Positions 17,865-29,200 of a stretch of 64,000 nucleotides of DNA are shown here, piece after piece; the first letter of the stretch is position 1; every line of letters starts with the position of its first letter. The position numbers and the translations under genes are program-made. Where the stretch lies: the NCBI GenBank assembly GCA_938005315.1, contig CALLOB010000003.1, positions 1 through 64,000 on the forward strand. The letters run 5' to 3'. The notes below the pieces were generated by a model. That model saw nothing but the letters and a program-made list of their open reading frames with translations. It was not told the DNA's origin and searched no databases. The DNA comes from an uncultured Phycisphaerae bacterium (lineage in GTDB: Bacteria; Planctomycetota; Phycisphaerae; UBA1845; PWPN01).

Positions 17865-19053
17865 CCACGTCGCGCATCGGCCCGGCGGCCCCGGCGGCCG
17901 CCCAGTTGCGGATCGCGTTGAGCGTCTGGGGCCACCTGCTCGACAGCCGTCGCCGCAGGAACACCCCGTAAAGCCCGTCCAGCGCCTCGATCAGCTCGCG
18001 GAGCTTCTGCATGCGGTCCTCGAACACGTCACGCGGCGTGGAGGCCTCGGTCGGCGGCGACAGCCGGATGCCGCTGCAGGACATGGCATCGCCCCGGAGC
18101 GCCAGCCCGAACGACTCGCCGCCGGAAGCGACCTGAAGTCCGGCCCGGACCGGATGTTTGCCGCCGGCCAGGGCGACGCGCGACTCGGGCAGGCCGGCCG
18201 GATCCTCGGCCCGCACGCTGATCGCCCCGTTCAGGTTGAACGTGCACTTGAGATCCAGAGCCTTCTCGAAGAACACCGCCACCGCGCGACCCGGGGCCAC
18301 GGCGATCTCCGCGGACTCCACCTCCGCGGCGTACCACAGCCAGGTGAGCCACTCGGTGCCCAGAAAGTCCCTGGAACGGGCCTCGTCGCCGATCGGCGGA
18401 CCCTCGGCCGGGTCGACGCCCTCCGGCGGGGGGACGAAGAAGGCCGGCCGGCAGTCTTCGAAGTACCTGTTTTCCCCGGCGCGCGCCGACCACCGGGCGG
18501 CCAGCTCTCCGGCCGACAGCGGCACGGCGGCCAGGTCGAATGTCTCCTGGAACAGCGTCGCGAACGCGTCGATCGCGGTCGTCGCGGCCGTGCCGAGATA
18601 GGCCTCGCCGCGGCGGAAGTCCCAGAAGACCGGGATGCTCTTCATCCGCCGGAAAGCCCCGGCCCGGGCTTCCTGCTCGGCCCGCGCCAGGGCCTGTTCG
18701 CGGGCTTCGCGCCGCTCGGTCCGCGAGAGAAATTCCCGGCCGGTGGCCTGAAGCATCGCCCGCTCGTTCTCCTTGCAGTAGCTGCGCACCAGATCGGCGG
18801 GGGGGCGATGGCTGTCGATCCGCATGGCGAAGTGCAGCCCGTCGGCGATCGCGTTCCTGGCGAAGCTGAAGTCCGTATCCAGAATGTGCTCGCCGGTGAT
18901 CCAGCCGACCTCCAGGTGGTCGGCCGGCCGCAGGCTGTCGGCTCCGATGGCGTGCGATGCCAGGGCCTCGATCATGGCCTCCTCCGCGCGGGCCGGAGCC
19001 TGGCCGGCGACCGAGAAACGCTTCAACGCGATCGAACCGCTTGCGAAAGCCAT
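17848..19053 (-). CDS. RdgC-like recombination-associated protein
   Basis: 401 residues. The N-terminal two-thirds follows the RdgC plan: an opening strand SIALKRFSV, GWITG, a LHFAMRIDSHRPPADLVRSY segment, a charged helix rich in E/R (about 105-135), RRMKSIPVFWDFRRGEAYLG and a helix ending LAAVPLS, matching the order in proteobacterial RdgC. E. coli RdgC is a DNA-binding ring that limits RecA. The protein here is about 100 residues longer, with a FLGTEWLTWLWYAAEVE segment before the C-terminus. The similarity is pattern-level only and the function is inferred. It has its own strong promoter and a leader of about 75 nt. Confidence 0.6.
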   Translation of the reverse strand: MAFASGSIALKRFSVAGQAPARAEEAMIEALASHAIGADSLRPADHLEVGWITGEHILDTDFSFARNAIADGLHFAMRIDSHRPPADLVRSYCKENERAMLQATGREFLSRTERREAREQALARAEQEARAGAFRRMKSIPVFWDFRRGEAYLGTAATTAIDAFATLFQETFDLAAVPLSAGELAARWSARAGENRYFEDCRPAFFVPPPEGVDPAEGPPIGDEARSRDFLGTEWLTWLWYAAEVESAEIAVAPGRAVAVFFEKALDLKCTFNLNGAISVRAEDPAGLPESRVALAGGKHPVRAGLQVASGGESFGLALRGDAMSCSGIRLSPPTEASTPRDVFEDRMQKLRELIEALDGLYGVFLRRRLSSRWPQTLNAIRNWAAAGAAGPMRDVAPAVS

Positions 19054-19134
19054 CTGTGGCCGACTCCTTTCATCTTCCGTCGTGGTCCGCCAGCCCTCGA
19101 GCGTCGGCGCGCCCGGTCGCGAGCGTCGACGTCA

Positions 19135-19162
19135 ACTATAGACGGATGCGGCAGGGCGTCAA
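19135..19162 (-). promoter_or_regulatory. Promoter of the RdgC-like gene
   Basis: Read on the minus strand: TTGACG (19157-19162), 16 nt, TATAGT (19135-19140). This is one of the best boxes in the window, 82 nt upstream of the start codon. Confidence 0.65.
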
Positions 19163-19331
19163 TCGCGTTCAGCGACCGGAAAACAGCGGTTTGTGAGTTG
19201 TCCGGAGGCCGATGGCATCCGCGGGTTGTGAATAACGGGCCGAGGTCCGGCCGGCGCCCGGTCGCACACGGGAGTTATGATCGGCCGCGGGAAAACGATG
19301 CGGCAGTGAGATTCGAGCGGCCGGGCGACGC

Positions 19332-19970
19332 TCATCGCTGCTCGTGCCCGGCGAACGCGTCCGGCGCGAGGCTCACGCGGTTCGGCGGGTACAGCAGGAA
19401 CGCCGCCAGCAGCAGGGCCCCGGACATCCCCAGGATGAGCTGACGGTATGGCGAGGTGACGAAGATGTCGGCGAACATCCAGCCGGGCAGCCAGCGCCCG
19501 GCCTGGCGCAGCCACGTCGGGGTCGGCGGGGGCGGAGCCTGGGGGCCGGTCGGCGGGAGGATCGCCGCCCCCAGATGCACCCGAACCGAGTTCAGCGTTT
19601 CGGGATCCCAGCGGATGAGCTCTTCGCCGGGGATGGTGCGGTTCAGCTCCCGCCGCACGATCCGCTCCATGACCAGCGGGTCGCTGCGCAGGGCCTGGAT
19701 CCGGGCCTCGTTGCGGCGGATCCGGGCCTCGAAGCCGGCCACCACCGCCTCCAGGTCGCGCTCGTATTCCCAGATTTCCAGCGCCTGCCTCCAGGCCGGC
19801 ATCAGCACACAGGGCGCGAACATCGCGACCGACAGGCAGGTCAGGGCCCAGAACATGATCGGGTGGGTCAGCGAACCGGCGGACGGGCACCCCGCGGCCT
19901 CACCCGCCCCGGGGGCGGAGCGGGAAGCCGCGTGGCTGGTCTCGATCATCGCGGGCCGGCGGGCATCCAT
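19332..19970 (-). CDS. FtsB/DivIC-like septum formation initiator family protein
   Basis: 212 residues. A membrane helix (about 38-60) is followed by a short coiled coil (65-95) and the family hallmark DPLVMERIVRRELNRTIPGE, equivalent to the D-P-x-x-[IL]-E-x-x-A-R-E-x-L-x-x-x-x-P-G-E block of FtsB/DivIC. An unusual proline-rich linker (PPTGPQAPPPPTPT) and a second membrane helix near 178-196 follow, so it is about twice the usual length. It lies 31 nt downstream of eno on the same strand, the same order as eno-ftsB in proteobacteria, which supports the call. Its GAGAGG ribosome site is 9 nt before the ATG. The expected role is in the divisome or envelope; several planctomycetes lack FtsZ, so the role may differ. 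Confidence 0.65.
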   Translation of the reverse strand: MDARRPAMIETSHAASRSAPGAGEAAGCPSAGSLTHPIMFWALTCLSVAMFAPCVLMPAWRQALEIWEYERDLEAVVAGFEARIRRNEARIQALRSDPLVMERIVRRELNRTIPGEELIRWDPETLNSVRVHLGAAILPPTGPQAPPPPTPTWLRQAGRWLPGWMFADIFVTSPYRQLILGMSGALLLAAFLLYPPNRVSLAPDAFAGHEQR

Positions 19971-20001
19971 GCCGTCGAACCTCTCTGCCGCCGGAGGAGC
20001 C

Positions 20002-21324
<1,323 letters not shown>

Positions 21325-21356
21325 TTATGAAAACACTTCGCCGGAAAACACCCAAG

Positions 21357-21384
21357 ACTATACTTCGGCCGCAGCCCCGGTCAA
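21357..21384 (-). promoter_or_regulatory. Promoter of eno
   Basis: Read on the minus strand: TTGACC (21379-21384), 16 nt, TATAGT (21357-21362); start site about 45-50 nt before the eno ATG. Close to the sigma70 consensus in a very GC-rich setting. Confidence 0.7.
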
Positions 21385-21480
21385 GCAACAGCCGATCCGC
21401 TGATGACCGGGGGGGCTGACCAGTCCGGCGACCGTCAACCCGGCGGGCCGGAAGCGTTCCTTTTGTCCCACGGGCCCCCC

Positions 21481-21862
21481 GGAGGCCCCGCTCCCTCGGG
21501 GCCGGGGATCCGTCTGGAGGGCCCCGCTCCGTCGGGGCCGCAAAGCACGACGGGTGAAAACCCGCGATCGCGGACGCGACGGAGCGCGTCCCTCGGGGCC
21601 GGGGATCCGTCTGGAGGGCCCCGCTCCGTCGGGGCCGCAAAGAACGACGGGCGAAAGCCCGCGATCGCGGACGCGACGGAGCGCGTCCCTCCGAGGCCGG
21701 GGATCCGTCTGGAGGGCCCCGCTCCGTCGGGGCCGCAAAGAACGACGGGTGAAAGCTCGCGATCGCGGACGCGACGGAGCGCGTCCCTCCAGGGCGATGG
21801 CGGACGCGACGCAGCGCGTCCCTCCGAGGCGGGGATTCGGACGCGACGCAGCGCGTCCCTCC
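21481..21862. repeat. REP-like cluster R3: ~98-bp tandem units with three hairpins
   Basis: Nine hairpin units: B plus at 21481-21503, 21516-21539, 21613-21636 and 21711-21734; A minus at 21572-21595, 21669-21692, 21767-21790, 21802-21825 and 21839-21862. B plus and A minus alternate with a period of 97-98 bp. Between them lies a third hairpin with a GAAA loop (21551-21564, 21648-21661, 21746-21759) whose stem is CGGGT/ACCCG, CGGGC/GCCCG and CGGGT/GCTCG, then the palindrome GCGATCGC. The array fills the gap between eno and the BatA-like gene. I see no gene in it. Confidence 0.9.
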
Positions 21863-21972
21863 GGGGCCGGGGATCACCGGGCCCGGCTGCCCGGCCCCCA
21901 CGGTCCCGTTCCTGCGGGGCGCAGCTTGAGGAAGATCGACGGCTTCCCCGGCCTGCCCCCCGGTGCCGCCGC

Positions 21973-23967
21973 TTACACCAGCACCCGCCGGCTGTAAACC
22001 AGCCATTCGATCAGCAGCAGGCCGCACAGGCCCAGCAGCAGCGCCGGCCACAACGGCCGGCGGGTGACCCTGTCCGTCCCGGAGATCTCCACGGCCCCGC
22101 TGGCGATCTGCAGACCTGCGGCGGGAGCCACGAGGCTTTCGCCCTCGTCCAGCAGGTTCACCGCCCGGGTTTCGTCGCCGTCCAGGGCCGGCGAAACCGC
22201 GTAGAAGCCCACGCGGTCCGTCCGGCCGTAGATCACCTCGCCTCGTCCGCGCACCTCCACCGTCTCGGAAGTCCCGTCCGGCCGCCGCACGGTCACCGAC
22301 GAGGTTCCCGGCCTGGCCGGCACGGTGAAGGCCTCCCCCGGCCGCACCGAGGGCCGTCGCCCGGCGGTCGTGGCCCCGGCCAGGTGCCGGAGGCCGTCGT
22401 ACATGAAGGCCACGAACCCCTCGTGGAAGACCCAGGTGGTGTTCAGAGCCGTGCGGGTTTCGTCAAACAGGCCCATCGCGCTGATCAGGTACTGGCTCCG
22501 CTCCCGACGCAGCAGCGCCAACACCGGGCCGGAGGGCGATTCGATCAGCGTGCGAGCTTCCGGCGGCAGGCGCAGCTTATACCAGGAGGCCGCCGCGATC
22601 GCCGGCACCGAAACGTGCTGCAGCACCGGGTGGGTATCATCCCAGTCCAGAAACGGCTCGCCTTCCACCTTGCCGGTCTGTTCCACACCATCGATCAGCG
22701 GGACTCCGCCCAGAAAGATGTAGTTGCCGGCCGGGAGACGCTCGGTCGAATGGCCGTCCAGCACCACCACGTCGAACCGGCTGCGGCCGTTGTCGCTGAG
22801 CTTCTCCTCCGGTGCCTGCTCATACTCCTGAGGCGTCCAGAACGTCCGGCCGGCCAGCGGCATGGCGTTCATCAGCTGTCGCAGGAACCGGTTGCCGGGA
22901 GTGACCACGAGCACCGACAGGGCCTGCGGCGGCGTCACCACCGCGAAAGCCCGGTCGTCGGCCGCCAGTGCATCGGCACCCGACAGCCGCACCTCGACCA
23001 GGGCCCCGGTATCCAGGTCCAGCTCGAAGGCCACCGGCAGGCTGCTTCCCTCGGAGGCGGGCCTGTCGGCCGCCGTTCCCGACAGTTCCTCCGGCGCGGC
23101 CGCCGGAGCCAGGGCTTCGACCCGCCGAACGTCCCGAAGACGCCCGTCCAACAGAAGCTGCACGTCCCGGGAGACCGAACGGGCGCCGAAGTTCCGGACT
23201 CGAGCCAGGACCGTCACCCGCACCGGCTGCTCGTGGCTGCGGCGCACGTCGAGGTTCACGATGCCCACATTCTCGGTCGCCCGACCGATGCGGATGACTT
23301 CCAGCGTCCCGTGCTCCAGCGAGACCCCGCCGGCGTCCGCCAGGCGCCCGTCGGTGAACAGCAGATGCGCGGTCCGGGCGATCCGCTGATCGGCGTCGGT
23401 GGCCTCGCCGGCCTTGGAGGCGTGGGCGTTGGCCAGGGCGATGGCCTCGGCCAGCCGGCCGGGGGCGTCGGTGGGGCGGATGGATTCGACCGCGCGGCGC
23501 AGCTCGGCGCGGTTGTCGGTGAACGGGGCCAGGACCCGCGCCCGGTCGGCAAACGCGATCACCATCGCCCTCTGAGACTCTCCGAGTCGGTCGATGAGCC
23601 GCAGGACCTCCTCGCGGGCGATGTCCAGCCGCGTCCGCCCGTCGCCCTCGTCGGCCGACATGGAGGCCGAGGCGTCCACGATGAAGACCGTCGCCTGCTC
23701 CAGCCGGCCGGCCCCGGCATGCATCGGCTCCCAGACCGCCAGGACGCCGGTCGCCACAATCAGCAGCTGCAGGATGAGCAGCAGGTTGTTGCGGAGCTTC
23801 TGGAACGGGGCGTTGACCCGCAGGTCCTGCACCGCCTGGAGCCACAGCAGCGTGGAACTGATCGGCCGCTCGTGCCGGCGGAGCTTCAGGAAGTACAGCA
23901 GCACCAGCGGCGGCACGGTCAGCGCCGCGGCCAGGGCCGGAACCGTCCACGGGGCCGCGAAGCTCAT
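21973..23967 (-). CDS. BatA-like membrane protein with VWA domain
   Basis: 664 residues. It begins MSFAAPWTVPALAAALTVPP with the BatA-type N-terminus: a first membrane helix, a basic loop (LKLRRHERPISSTLLW) and a second helix (about 62-82). The VWA domain follows, with a metal-site motif DASASMSAD near 98 and TDGR later. The middle is a large periplasmic-type region and a last helix (LWPALLLGLCGLLLIEWLVY) ends the protein. It is the last gene of a MoxR, DUF58, VWA series and its ATG overlaps the DUF58 stop (ATGA). Such clusters (Bat/aerotolerance-like) are thought to act in envelope stress or protein maturation. The precise role is unknown. Confidence 0.85.
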   Translation of the reverse strand: MSFAAPWTVPALAAALTVPPLVLLYFLKLRRHERPISSTLLWLQAVQDLRVNAPFQKLRNNLLLILQLLIVATGVLAVWEPMHAGAGRLEQATVFIVDASASMSADEGDGRTRLDIAREEVLRLIDRLGESQRAMVIAFADRARVLAPFTDNRAELRRAVESIRPTDAPGRLAEAIALANAHASKAGEATDADQRIARTAHLLFTDGRLADAGGVSLEHGTLEVIRIGRATENVGIVNLDVRRSHEQPVRVTVLARVRNFGARSVSRDVQLLLDGRLRDVRRVEALAPAAAPEELSGTAADRPASEGSSLPVAFELDLDTGALVEVRLSGADALAADDRAFAVVTPPQALSVLVVTPGNRFLRQLMNAMPLAGRTFWTPQEYEQAPEEKLSDNGRSRFDVVVLDGHSTERLPAGNYIFLGGVPLIDGVEQTGKVEGEPFLDWDDTHPVLQHVSVPAIAAASWYKLRLPPEARTLIESPSGPVLALLRRERSQYLISAMGLFDETRTALNTTWVFHEGFVAFMYDGLRHLAGATTAGRRPSVRPGEAFTVPARPGTSSVTVRRPDGTSETVEVRGRGEVIYGRTDRVGFYAVSPALDGDETRAVNLLDEGESLVAPAAGLQIASGAVEISGTDRVTRRPLWPALLLGLCGLLLIEWLVYSRRVLV

Positions 23968-24863
23968 TTCAGCAGTCCCCTGCGCCGCAGATAGTTCAGC
24001 ACGAGCTGGTCGAACGGCACGGCCGTGCTCGTGAACATGTAGGTGACGCCCCGTCGCGTGCAGAAGTCGCGGAGCTGGCGGCTGTAGGCCTCGAGATTCC
24101 GCCTGTAGCGGTTGAGCAGCGCCCGCGTGACGGTGATCTCGGCGATGTCGCCGTCCTCGACGTCCCGCAGCCGCAGATCGCCCCGCAGATCCGGCTCGAT
24201 CTCCTGGGGGCTGAGCACCTGGATCGCGTAGAGGTCATACTGCCGCCCGACCAGGTAGCGCAGCCCCGGCTCGTAGCCGGCCTTGTCGAGGAAATCGCTG
24301 AGCAATACGACGACGCCCCGCTGGGGGTGGCGGATGGCGAACTGCCGGCAGGCCTCGGTCAGCCGGCCGGCCCCGGCGGGGCCCATCGCGACCAGGAGAT
24401 CCAGCACCCGGCCGACGAGGTGCCGGCCGCGGACCCCGGCCACCTCCGGCCCGTAGCCGCTGCCGAAGCCGGTGACCGTGACCCGGTTGTAGCGCACCAG
24501 CCCGATGTAGGCCAGGGCCGCGGCCACCCTGCGGACGTAGTCCAGCTTGGAGGGATCGCCGTAATCCATGGAGCCGCTGGCATCGACGATCACGCTGACG
24601 TGCAGGTCCTCCTCCTCGAAGAACAGCCGGATGAACAGCCGCTCCAGCCGCCCGTAGATGTTCCAGTCCAGGAAGCGCAGGTCGTCGCCGACGACGTAGT
24701 TGCGGTAGTCGGCGAACTCGACGGACTGCCCCTTGCGCTTCGAGCGCCGCTCGCCCTTCATGCGTCCGGCGAAGATCCGGCGCGAGACCACGTCCAGGCG
24801 CTCCAGCCGGGTCATGAAATCGGCGTCCAGCAGGTCGCCGGCCCTGTTGATCGTCGTCGCCAT
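23964..24863 (-). CDS. DUF58 domain protein
   Basis: 299 residues. The DUF58 signature VEFADYRNYVVGDDLRFLDW is followed by RLFIRLFFEEEDLHVSVIVD and the VWA-like DASGSMDYG metal-site motif. There is no membrane helix, so it is cytoplasmic. GGAG lies 8 nt before the ATG. It sits between the MoxR ATPase (64 nt upstream) and the BatA-like gene (4-nt overlap), the usual order for this module, in which a MoxR ATPase is believed to act on VWA partners. Confidence 0.9.
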   Translation of the reverse strand: MATTINRAGDLLDADFMTRLERLDVVSRRIFAGRMKGERRSKRKGQSVEFADYRNYVVGDDLRFLDWNIYGRLERLFIRLFFEEEDLHVSVIVDASGSMDYGDPSKLDYVRRVAAALAYIGLVRYNRVTVTGFGSGYGPEVAGVRGRHLVGRVLDLLVAMGPAGAGRLTEACRQFAIRHPQRGVVVLLSDFLDKAGYEPGLRYLVGRQYDLYAIQVLSPQEIEPDLRGDLRLRDVEDGDIAEITVTRALLNRYRRNLEAYSRQLRDFCTRRGVTYMFTSTAVPFDQLVLNYLRRRGLLK

Positions 24864-24927
24864 CGCCGTGTCTCCGTTCCGAGCCCTGCCCGCGATGCCG
24901 CAGGGGCCCGGGTCGGCTCGCCTGCGC

Positions 24928-25947
24928 CTACGCCGCGGCCTGCTCGATCGTGGGGGTGCGCCTGAGGATGTCCTGGACCACCGCGTCGGTGTCCAGGTTT
25001 TCCGCCTCGCCCTCGAAGTTCAACAGGATCCGGTGCCGCAATGCCGGCACCGCGGCGCGGCGGACGTCCTCGAAGCTGGTGTGGAACCGCCCGTCCAGCA
25101 GGGCGTTGACCTTGGCCGCCAGGGTCAGCGCCTGCGCGCCGCGCGGACTGGAGCCCCAGCGGACGAAGCGGTTGACCGTCTCGGTGGCGCAGTCGCTGCC
25201 CGGGTGGGTGGCCGAGATCAGCCGCACCGCGTAGTCCTGCACGTGCGGGGCCATGACCGTCCGCTGCACCAGCCGCTGGGCCCCGAGAATCTCCTCCTGG
25301 GTCATCACCGGCTCGATCTCCGGAACATGGCCGGTCGTCGTGCGGTCGAGGATTTGCTTGAGCTCCTCGCGGCTGGAGTAGCCCACCACCAGCTTGAAGA
25401 AGAAGCGGTCCAGCTGGGCCTCCGGCAGCGGATAGGTGCCCTCCTGCTCGATGGGGTTCTGCGTGGCCATGACGAAGAACGGCTCGGCCAGCGGATAGCG
25501 CGTGCCGCCGACGGTGACGGTGCGCTCCTGCATGGCCTCCAGAAGGGCCGACTGCGTCTTGGGCGTGGCCCGGTTGATCTCGTCGGCCAGCACGATCTGG
25601 GCGAACAGCGGTCCGTGCTGGAACTGGAACATGCGCCGCCCGGTTCCGGGATCCTCCATCACGATGTTCGTGCCGATGATGTCCGCCGGCATGAGATCGG
25701 GCGTGAACTGGATGCGGCTGAACTTCAGGCTCAGGGCCTGCGACAGCGTGCGGATCAGGTAGGTCTTGCCCAGCCCGGGCACGCCCTCCAGCAGCGCGTG
25801 CCCGCCGACGAACAGGCAGGTCAGCACCCCGTCGACGATCTCCCGGTGGCCGACGATCGCCTTGCCGATCTCCTCCCGCAGCCGGGCGAACTTCTGGCGG
25901 AACTCGTCGGTGGCCTTCTGCACTTTCGGGTCGATGGTGTCGGACAT
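24928..25947 (-). CDS. MoxR family AAA+ ATPase
   Basis: 339 residues. Walker A is EGVPGLGKTYLIRTL (about 56-70) and Walker B is VLADEINRATPKTQSALLEA, the typical MoxR wording, with the sensor ATQNPIEQEGTYPLPEAQLDR and the C-terminal lid domain. GGAG lies 7 nt before the ATG. It is the likely chaperone-like ATPase for the adjacent VWA and DUF58 proteins. Its distance from the upstream VWA gene (269 nt) is taken up by a 48-bp tandem repeat. Confidence 0.93.
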   Translation of the reverse strand: MSDTIDPKVQKATDEFRQKFARLREEIGKAIVGHREIVDGVLTCLFVGGHALLEGVPGLGKTYLIRTLSQALSLKFSRIQFTPDLMPADIIGTNIVMEDPGTGRRMFQFQHGPLFAQIVLADEINRATPKTQSALLEAMQERTVTVGGTRYPLAEPFFVMATQNPIEQEGTYPLPEAQLDRFFFKLVVGYSSREELKQILDRTTTGHVPEIEPVMTQEEILGAQRLVQRTVMAPHVQDYAVRLISATHPGSDCATETVNRFVRWGSSPRGAQALTLAAKVNALLDGRFHTSFEDVRRAAVPALRHRILLNFEGEAENLDTDAVVQDILRRTPTIEQAAA

Positions 25948-26015
25948 GTCCGTGCTCCTTCATAGCGGGTCTCTGTTCATTCCCGGCCCTCGCCCGCGCC
26001 GCCCGGCCACGCGCG

Positions 26016-26131
26016 GCACTGCAGCGCCCGGCGCGAGATCACGGCATCCTGCCGTGACGCGAAGCACTGTAGCGCCCGGCGCCAGGAAACGGCGTCTCGT
26101 CGTGACGCGAAGCGCTGTAGCGGCCGGCGCC
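26016..26131. repeat. 48-bp tandem repeat between the VWA gene and moxR
   Basis: Two full copies (26016-26063, 26064-26111) and a partial third (26112-26131), each starting GC[AG]CTG[CT]AGCG. Each full unit carries a 6-bp hairpin: ACGGCA/TGCCGT (26041-26055) in copy 1 and ACGGCG/CGTCGT in copy 2, still paired through one G-C replacement and one G-T wobble. A 75-codon ORF can be drawn on the minus strand through it but it only translates the repeat. Confidence 0.8.
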
Positions 26132-26216
26132 CCCGCCGGCCGTCGGTGTCGGTGTGCCACGGTCCCGCCGAAAACACCGCCTGTCGTGTACGCCGGGCGT
26201 ACATTCGCGGGGCGTT

Positions 26217-29200
26217 TCATCCTTTGCCCTCCCCGCGGTCGCGCATCTCGTCCTGCGCGCGACGCTTGGCCCGGCGCAGCCGGTCGGCCAGCGAGCCTTC
26301 GCCCGGCCCGGCGTCCTTGTCGGGTCCTCGATCCAGCGACGTCTCGGCCCGGGCCCCGCCCAACGCGTCGGTCAGGTCGCCGGAGGGTTCGCCGGCCGGG
26401 GCCTCGCCGAGGTCGAACCGCCGGGTCCGATCGACCATCGGGGCGGGGGTCGCCGGTTCCGCCGGCGCGGATTCGGTCCCCTGGCGCTGAGTCTCCATGT
26501 CTTCGCGGACCCGTTCGCGCACGCCCTTGAGCCGCGACAGGGCCGCGGCGCTGCGCCGCCCGGCTCCGGCCACTCCCGCCACGCCGGCCGTCAGGTAGGC
26601 CAGCGTCGGTCCGATGGACGCCCGCCGCACCGTCCACCCGATCGTCTCGGCCAGTACCAGCACGCCGAGGTATCCCCAGAAACCCCCGCCGGCGGCGTGC
26701 ACGCCGGCCCAGCCGATCACCAGCACGGTCGCCTCGACGTACAGCGACAGCGCCGGCAGCGCCGCCAGTCGCCGCACGGCCACATCCAGCACGAACAACG
26801 GCAGCAGCACCCACTGCACCAGCCACCGCCAGGCCGGGCGCCGCGAGACCGAGGGGGGCAGGTTGCGGTTGAACACGTCGTCGGTTGCCGGATCCATCGC
26901 CAGCACGCGCCCGCCGGTGCGGGCGGCGGCCTCCCGCAGCAGCGGCTCGTTGGCGCCCAGGTCCCGGAACTCCGGCGAATAGGCCATGCTCAGGCCGGTG
27001 CGGATCAGCCCGGATTCCCCCCGGCCGTCGCTGTACTGCAGGTTCGCCAGGTAGTTGCCCTGCTCGGTGACGTCGAAGCTCCCCTCGTACCGCCCCGGGC
27101 CGGTCTGATGCAGCTCCAGCGGCAGCCGTTCCATCGACGGCGTCATCAGCTTGCCGCGGATCTGGAGGAAATTCAGGTACCCGGCCTCCTTGTTCAGGGC
27201 CTCGATCACGATGTGTCCCCTGCTGCCCTCCAGCCGGGTGATGACGTCGAAATCGCCGGATCCCTCCTGGCGCATCGCCCAGCGCACCAGTTGGGCCCAG
27301 AGCTTGCCGAACTTGTCCCATCCGGCCCAGGCTCCGCCCCACCTGGGCCACCAGCCGCTGGTGAACACGGCCATCTTGCCCATCTCGAAGTTCCGGCAGG
27401 CCAGCACCGGGTCCGACATCCGCTCGCCGGCGTCGAGGCTCTCGCGCACGATCGGCACCAGGGCCTCGTCCTTGCGTTCGGTCAGCACCAGCCCTCCCAG
27501 CGTCGGCAGTTCGCCGGGCGAGATCCCCGCGGTGATCTCCGGGAAGCCGACCGACATCCGCGGCTGGAAGGGGCGCTCGCTGATCAGCGCCCGCTTCACC
27601 ACCCGGGCCTCCTTGACGAAGATCTGCGGCAGCCGGCTGGGATTCTTGACCGGGTAGAACCGGCCACCGGTGCGCCGGGCGATCCGCCGCAGCGGTTCTT
27701 CCAGCACGTGGCTGCCGTAGCCGATGCCGACCGTCGAACACGTGATCCGGTTGGCGACCATCTCATCGAGCGTCGCCTCCGAGGGCGGAGCCGGATCGCC
27801 GTCACTGATGATGATCATGTGCCGCTGAGCCGCGTCCGGCAGGGCCATCAGGTCGCGGACCGCGATACTCATCGTGGTCGCGAAGTCGGGCATGTCGCCG
27901 ATCTCCATGCCCCGGATCCTGCGGATCACCGCCTGCTTGTCGGTCGCCGGGGCCAGCGGCACCTCCCAGTTGGCTCCGCCCTTGCTGAAGGAGTAGGCGA
28001 TCACCCCGAGGTAATCCAGCGAGCTGATCGCCCGCACCGAGGCGATCGCGACCTCCTCGCCCCAGTAGTTGCCCCGCGGAATCTCGCAGCTGTGCATCAC
28101 GATGGCCAGCGCCCCGCGCGGCATCTGCTTCTTGTGGCGGATCTCGAACCGCACCGGGCTGACTTCCTCGATCGGCATGCCGATCCACCCGCCGGCCCCG
28201 AAGGCCTCGTTCCCGCCGGTCATGATCAGCCCGCCGCCGAAGTCCCGCACGTAGCTGGCCAGCGCCCGGTGCTGCTCGGCCGTGAAAGCGTCGGCCGGAA
28301 CGTTCGCCAGGATCACCGCTCCGTACTCCTGCAGCTGGAGCAGATCCAGGGCGAACCGGTCCACGGTCGTCAGATCGACGTCGACGCGCTCGCGCCGCAG
28401 GGCTTCGGCCAGCACCCGGTCGTCGGTGCTGCCGGCGGCCGAGAGGATCAGCACACGCCCGCGGTCCTCCACGAAGGTGAAGGCCGTCGCCCGGTTGTTG
28501 TCGGCGATCGCGTCGGCCGCCTGGTCCACCGGGGCGATCCGGGCGTCGAACCGGTGCACGCCGCCCTCGGTCAGCTCGACCGGCAGGGTCACCGGGTCGG
28601 GCTTCATGTCTCCGCTCAGATCCACGAAGGGGTCGGCCAGCGGAATCTCCGTGCCGTTGTGGTAGACCGTCAGACGCGCCCGCGTCGGCCTGCGGCTGCG
28701 CAGGACCATCCGCAGCGGCACCCGCGTCTGGCGGTCGGCCTGCGCGGGGGCGACCAGGCGGTCGAACACGATCTCGTTGTCGTAGCGGTAGCGCAGCGGA
28801 ACCACGTCCACGACGATGCCGTTGGCCGCGGCCGCGTCCAGCTCGTCGGTCAGGCGGCCGAGGTTCTCGTTGCCGTCGCTCAGCAGCACGATCCGCCGCG
28901 CGAAGCCCTCCGGAAAGGCGGCCATGGCCATCCGCAGCCCCGCCCCGATGTCCGTGCGGTCCGGGGCCTCGGGCATGCCGAAGCCGGTGATCTCGAACCC
29001 GACCCGGCTGGGCATCAGGTCCACCTGCGCCGCGGTGTCGAAGGCGATCACCCCGACGCGGTCGTCGCCCCGCGCGTCCCGCACCACCGCGCGGATGTAG
29101 TCCTCGGCAGCCTTGCGGCGCTCGTCCGGAATGCTCCGGGAACGGTCCAGGACGAACATCACCGCCACGCCGTCGTGGCGGCGCACGCATTCCACCCGGG

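Noticed and set aside
18029-18493. 154-codon minus-strand ORF inside the RdgC-like gene
   Set aside because: A frame-shifted shadow of the same gene, rich in Gly/Arg.
21481-21862. Cluster R3 as a CRISPR array
   Set aside because: Units alternate in orientation, spacers are themselves repeated and form hairpins, and no cas gene is present.
25977-26204. 75-codon minus-strand ORF between the VWA gene and moxR
   Set aside because: It consists of translated 48-bp tandem repeats (LQ-FASR-DAV-RRA pattern) and has no ribosome site or family match.
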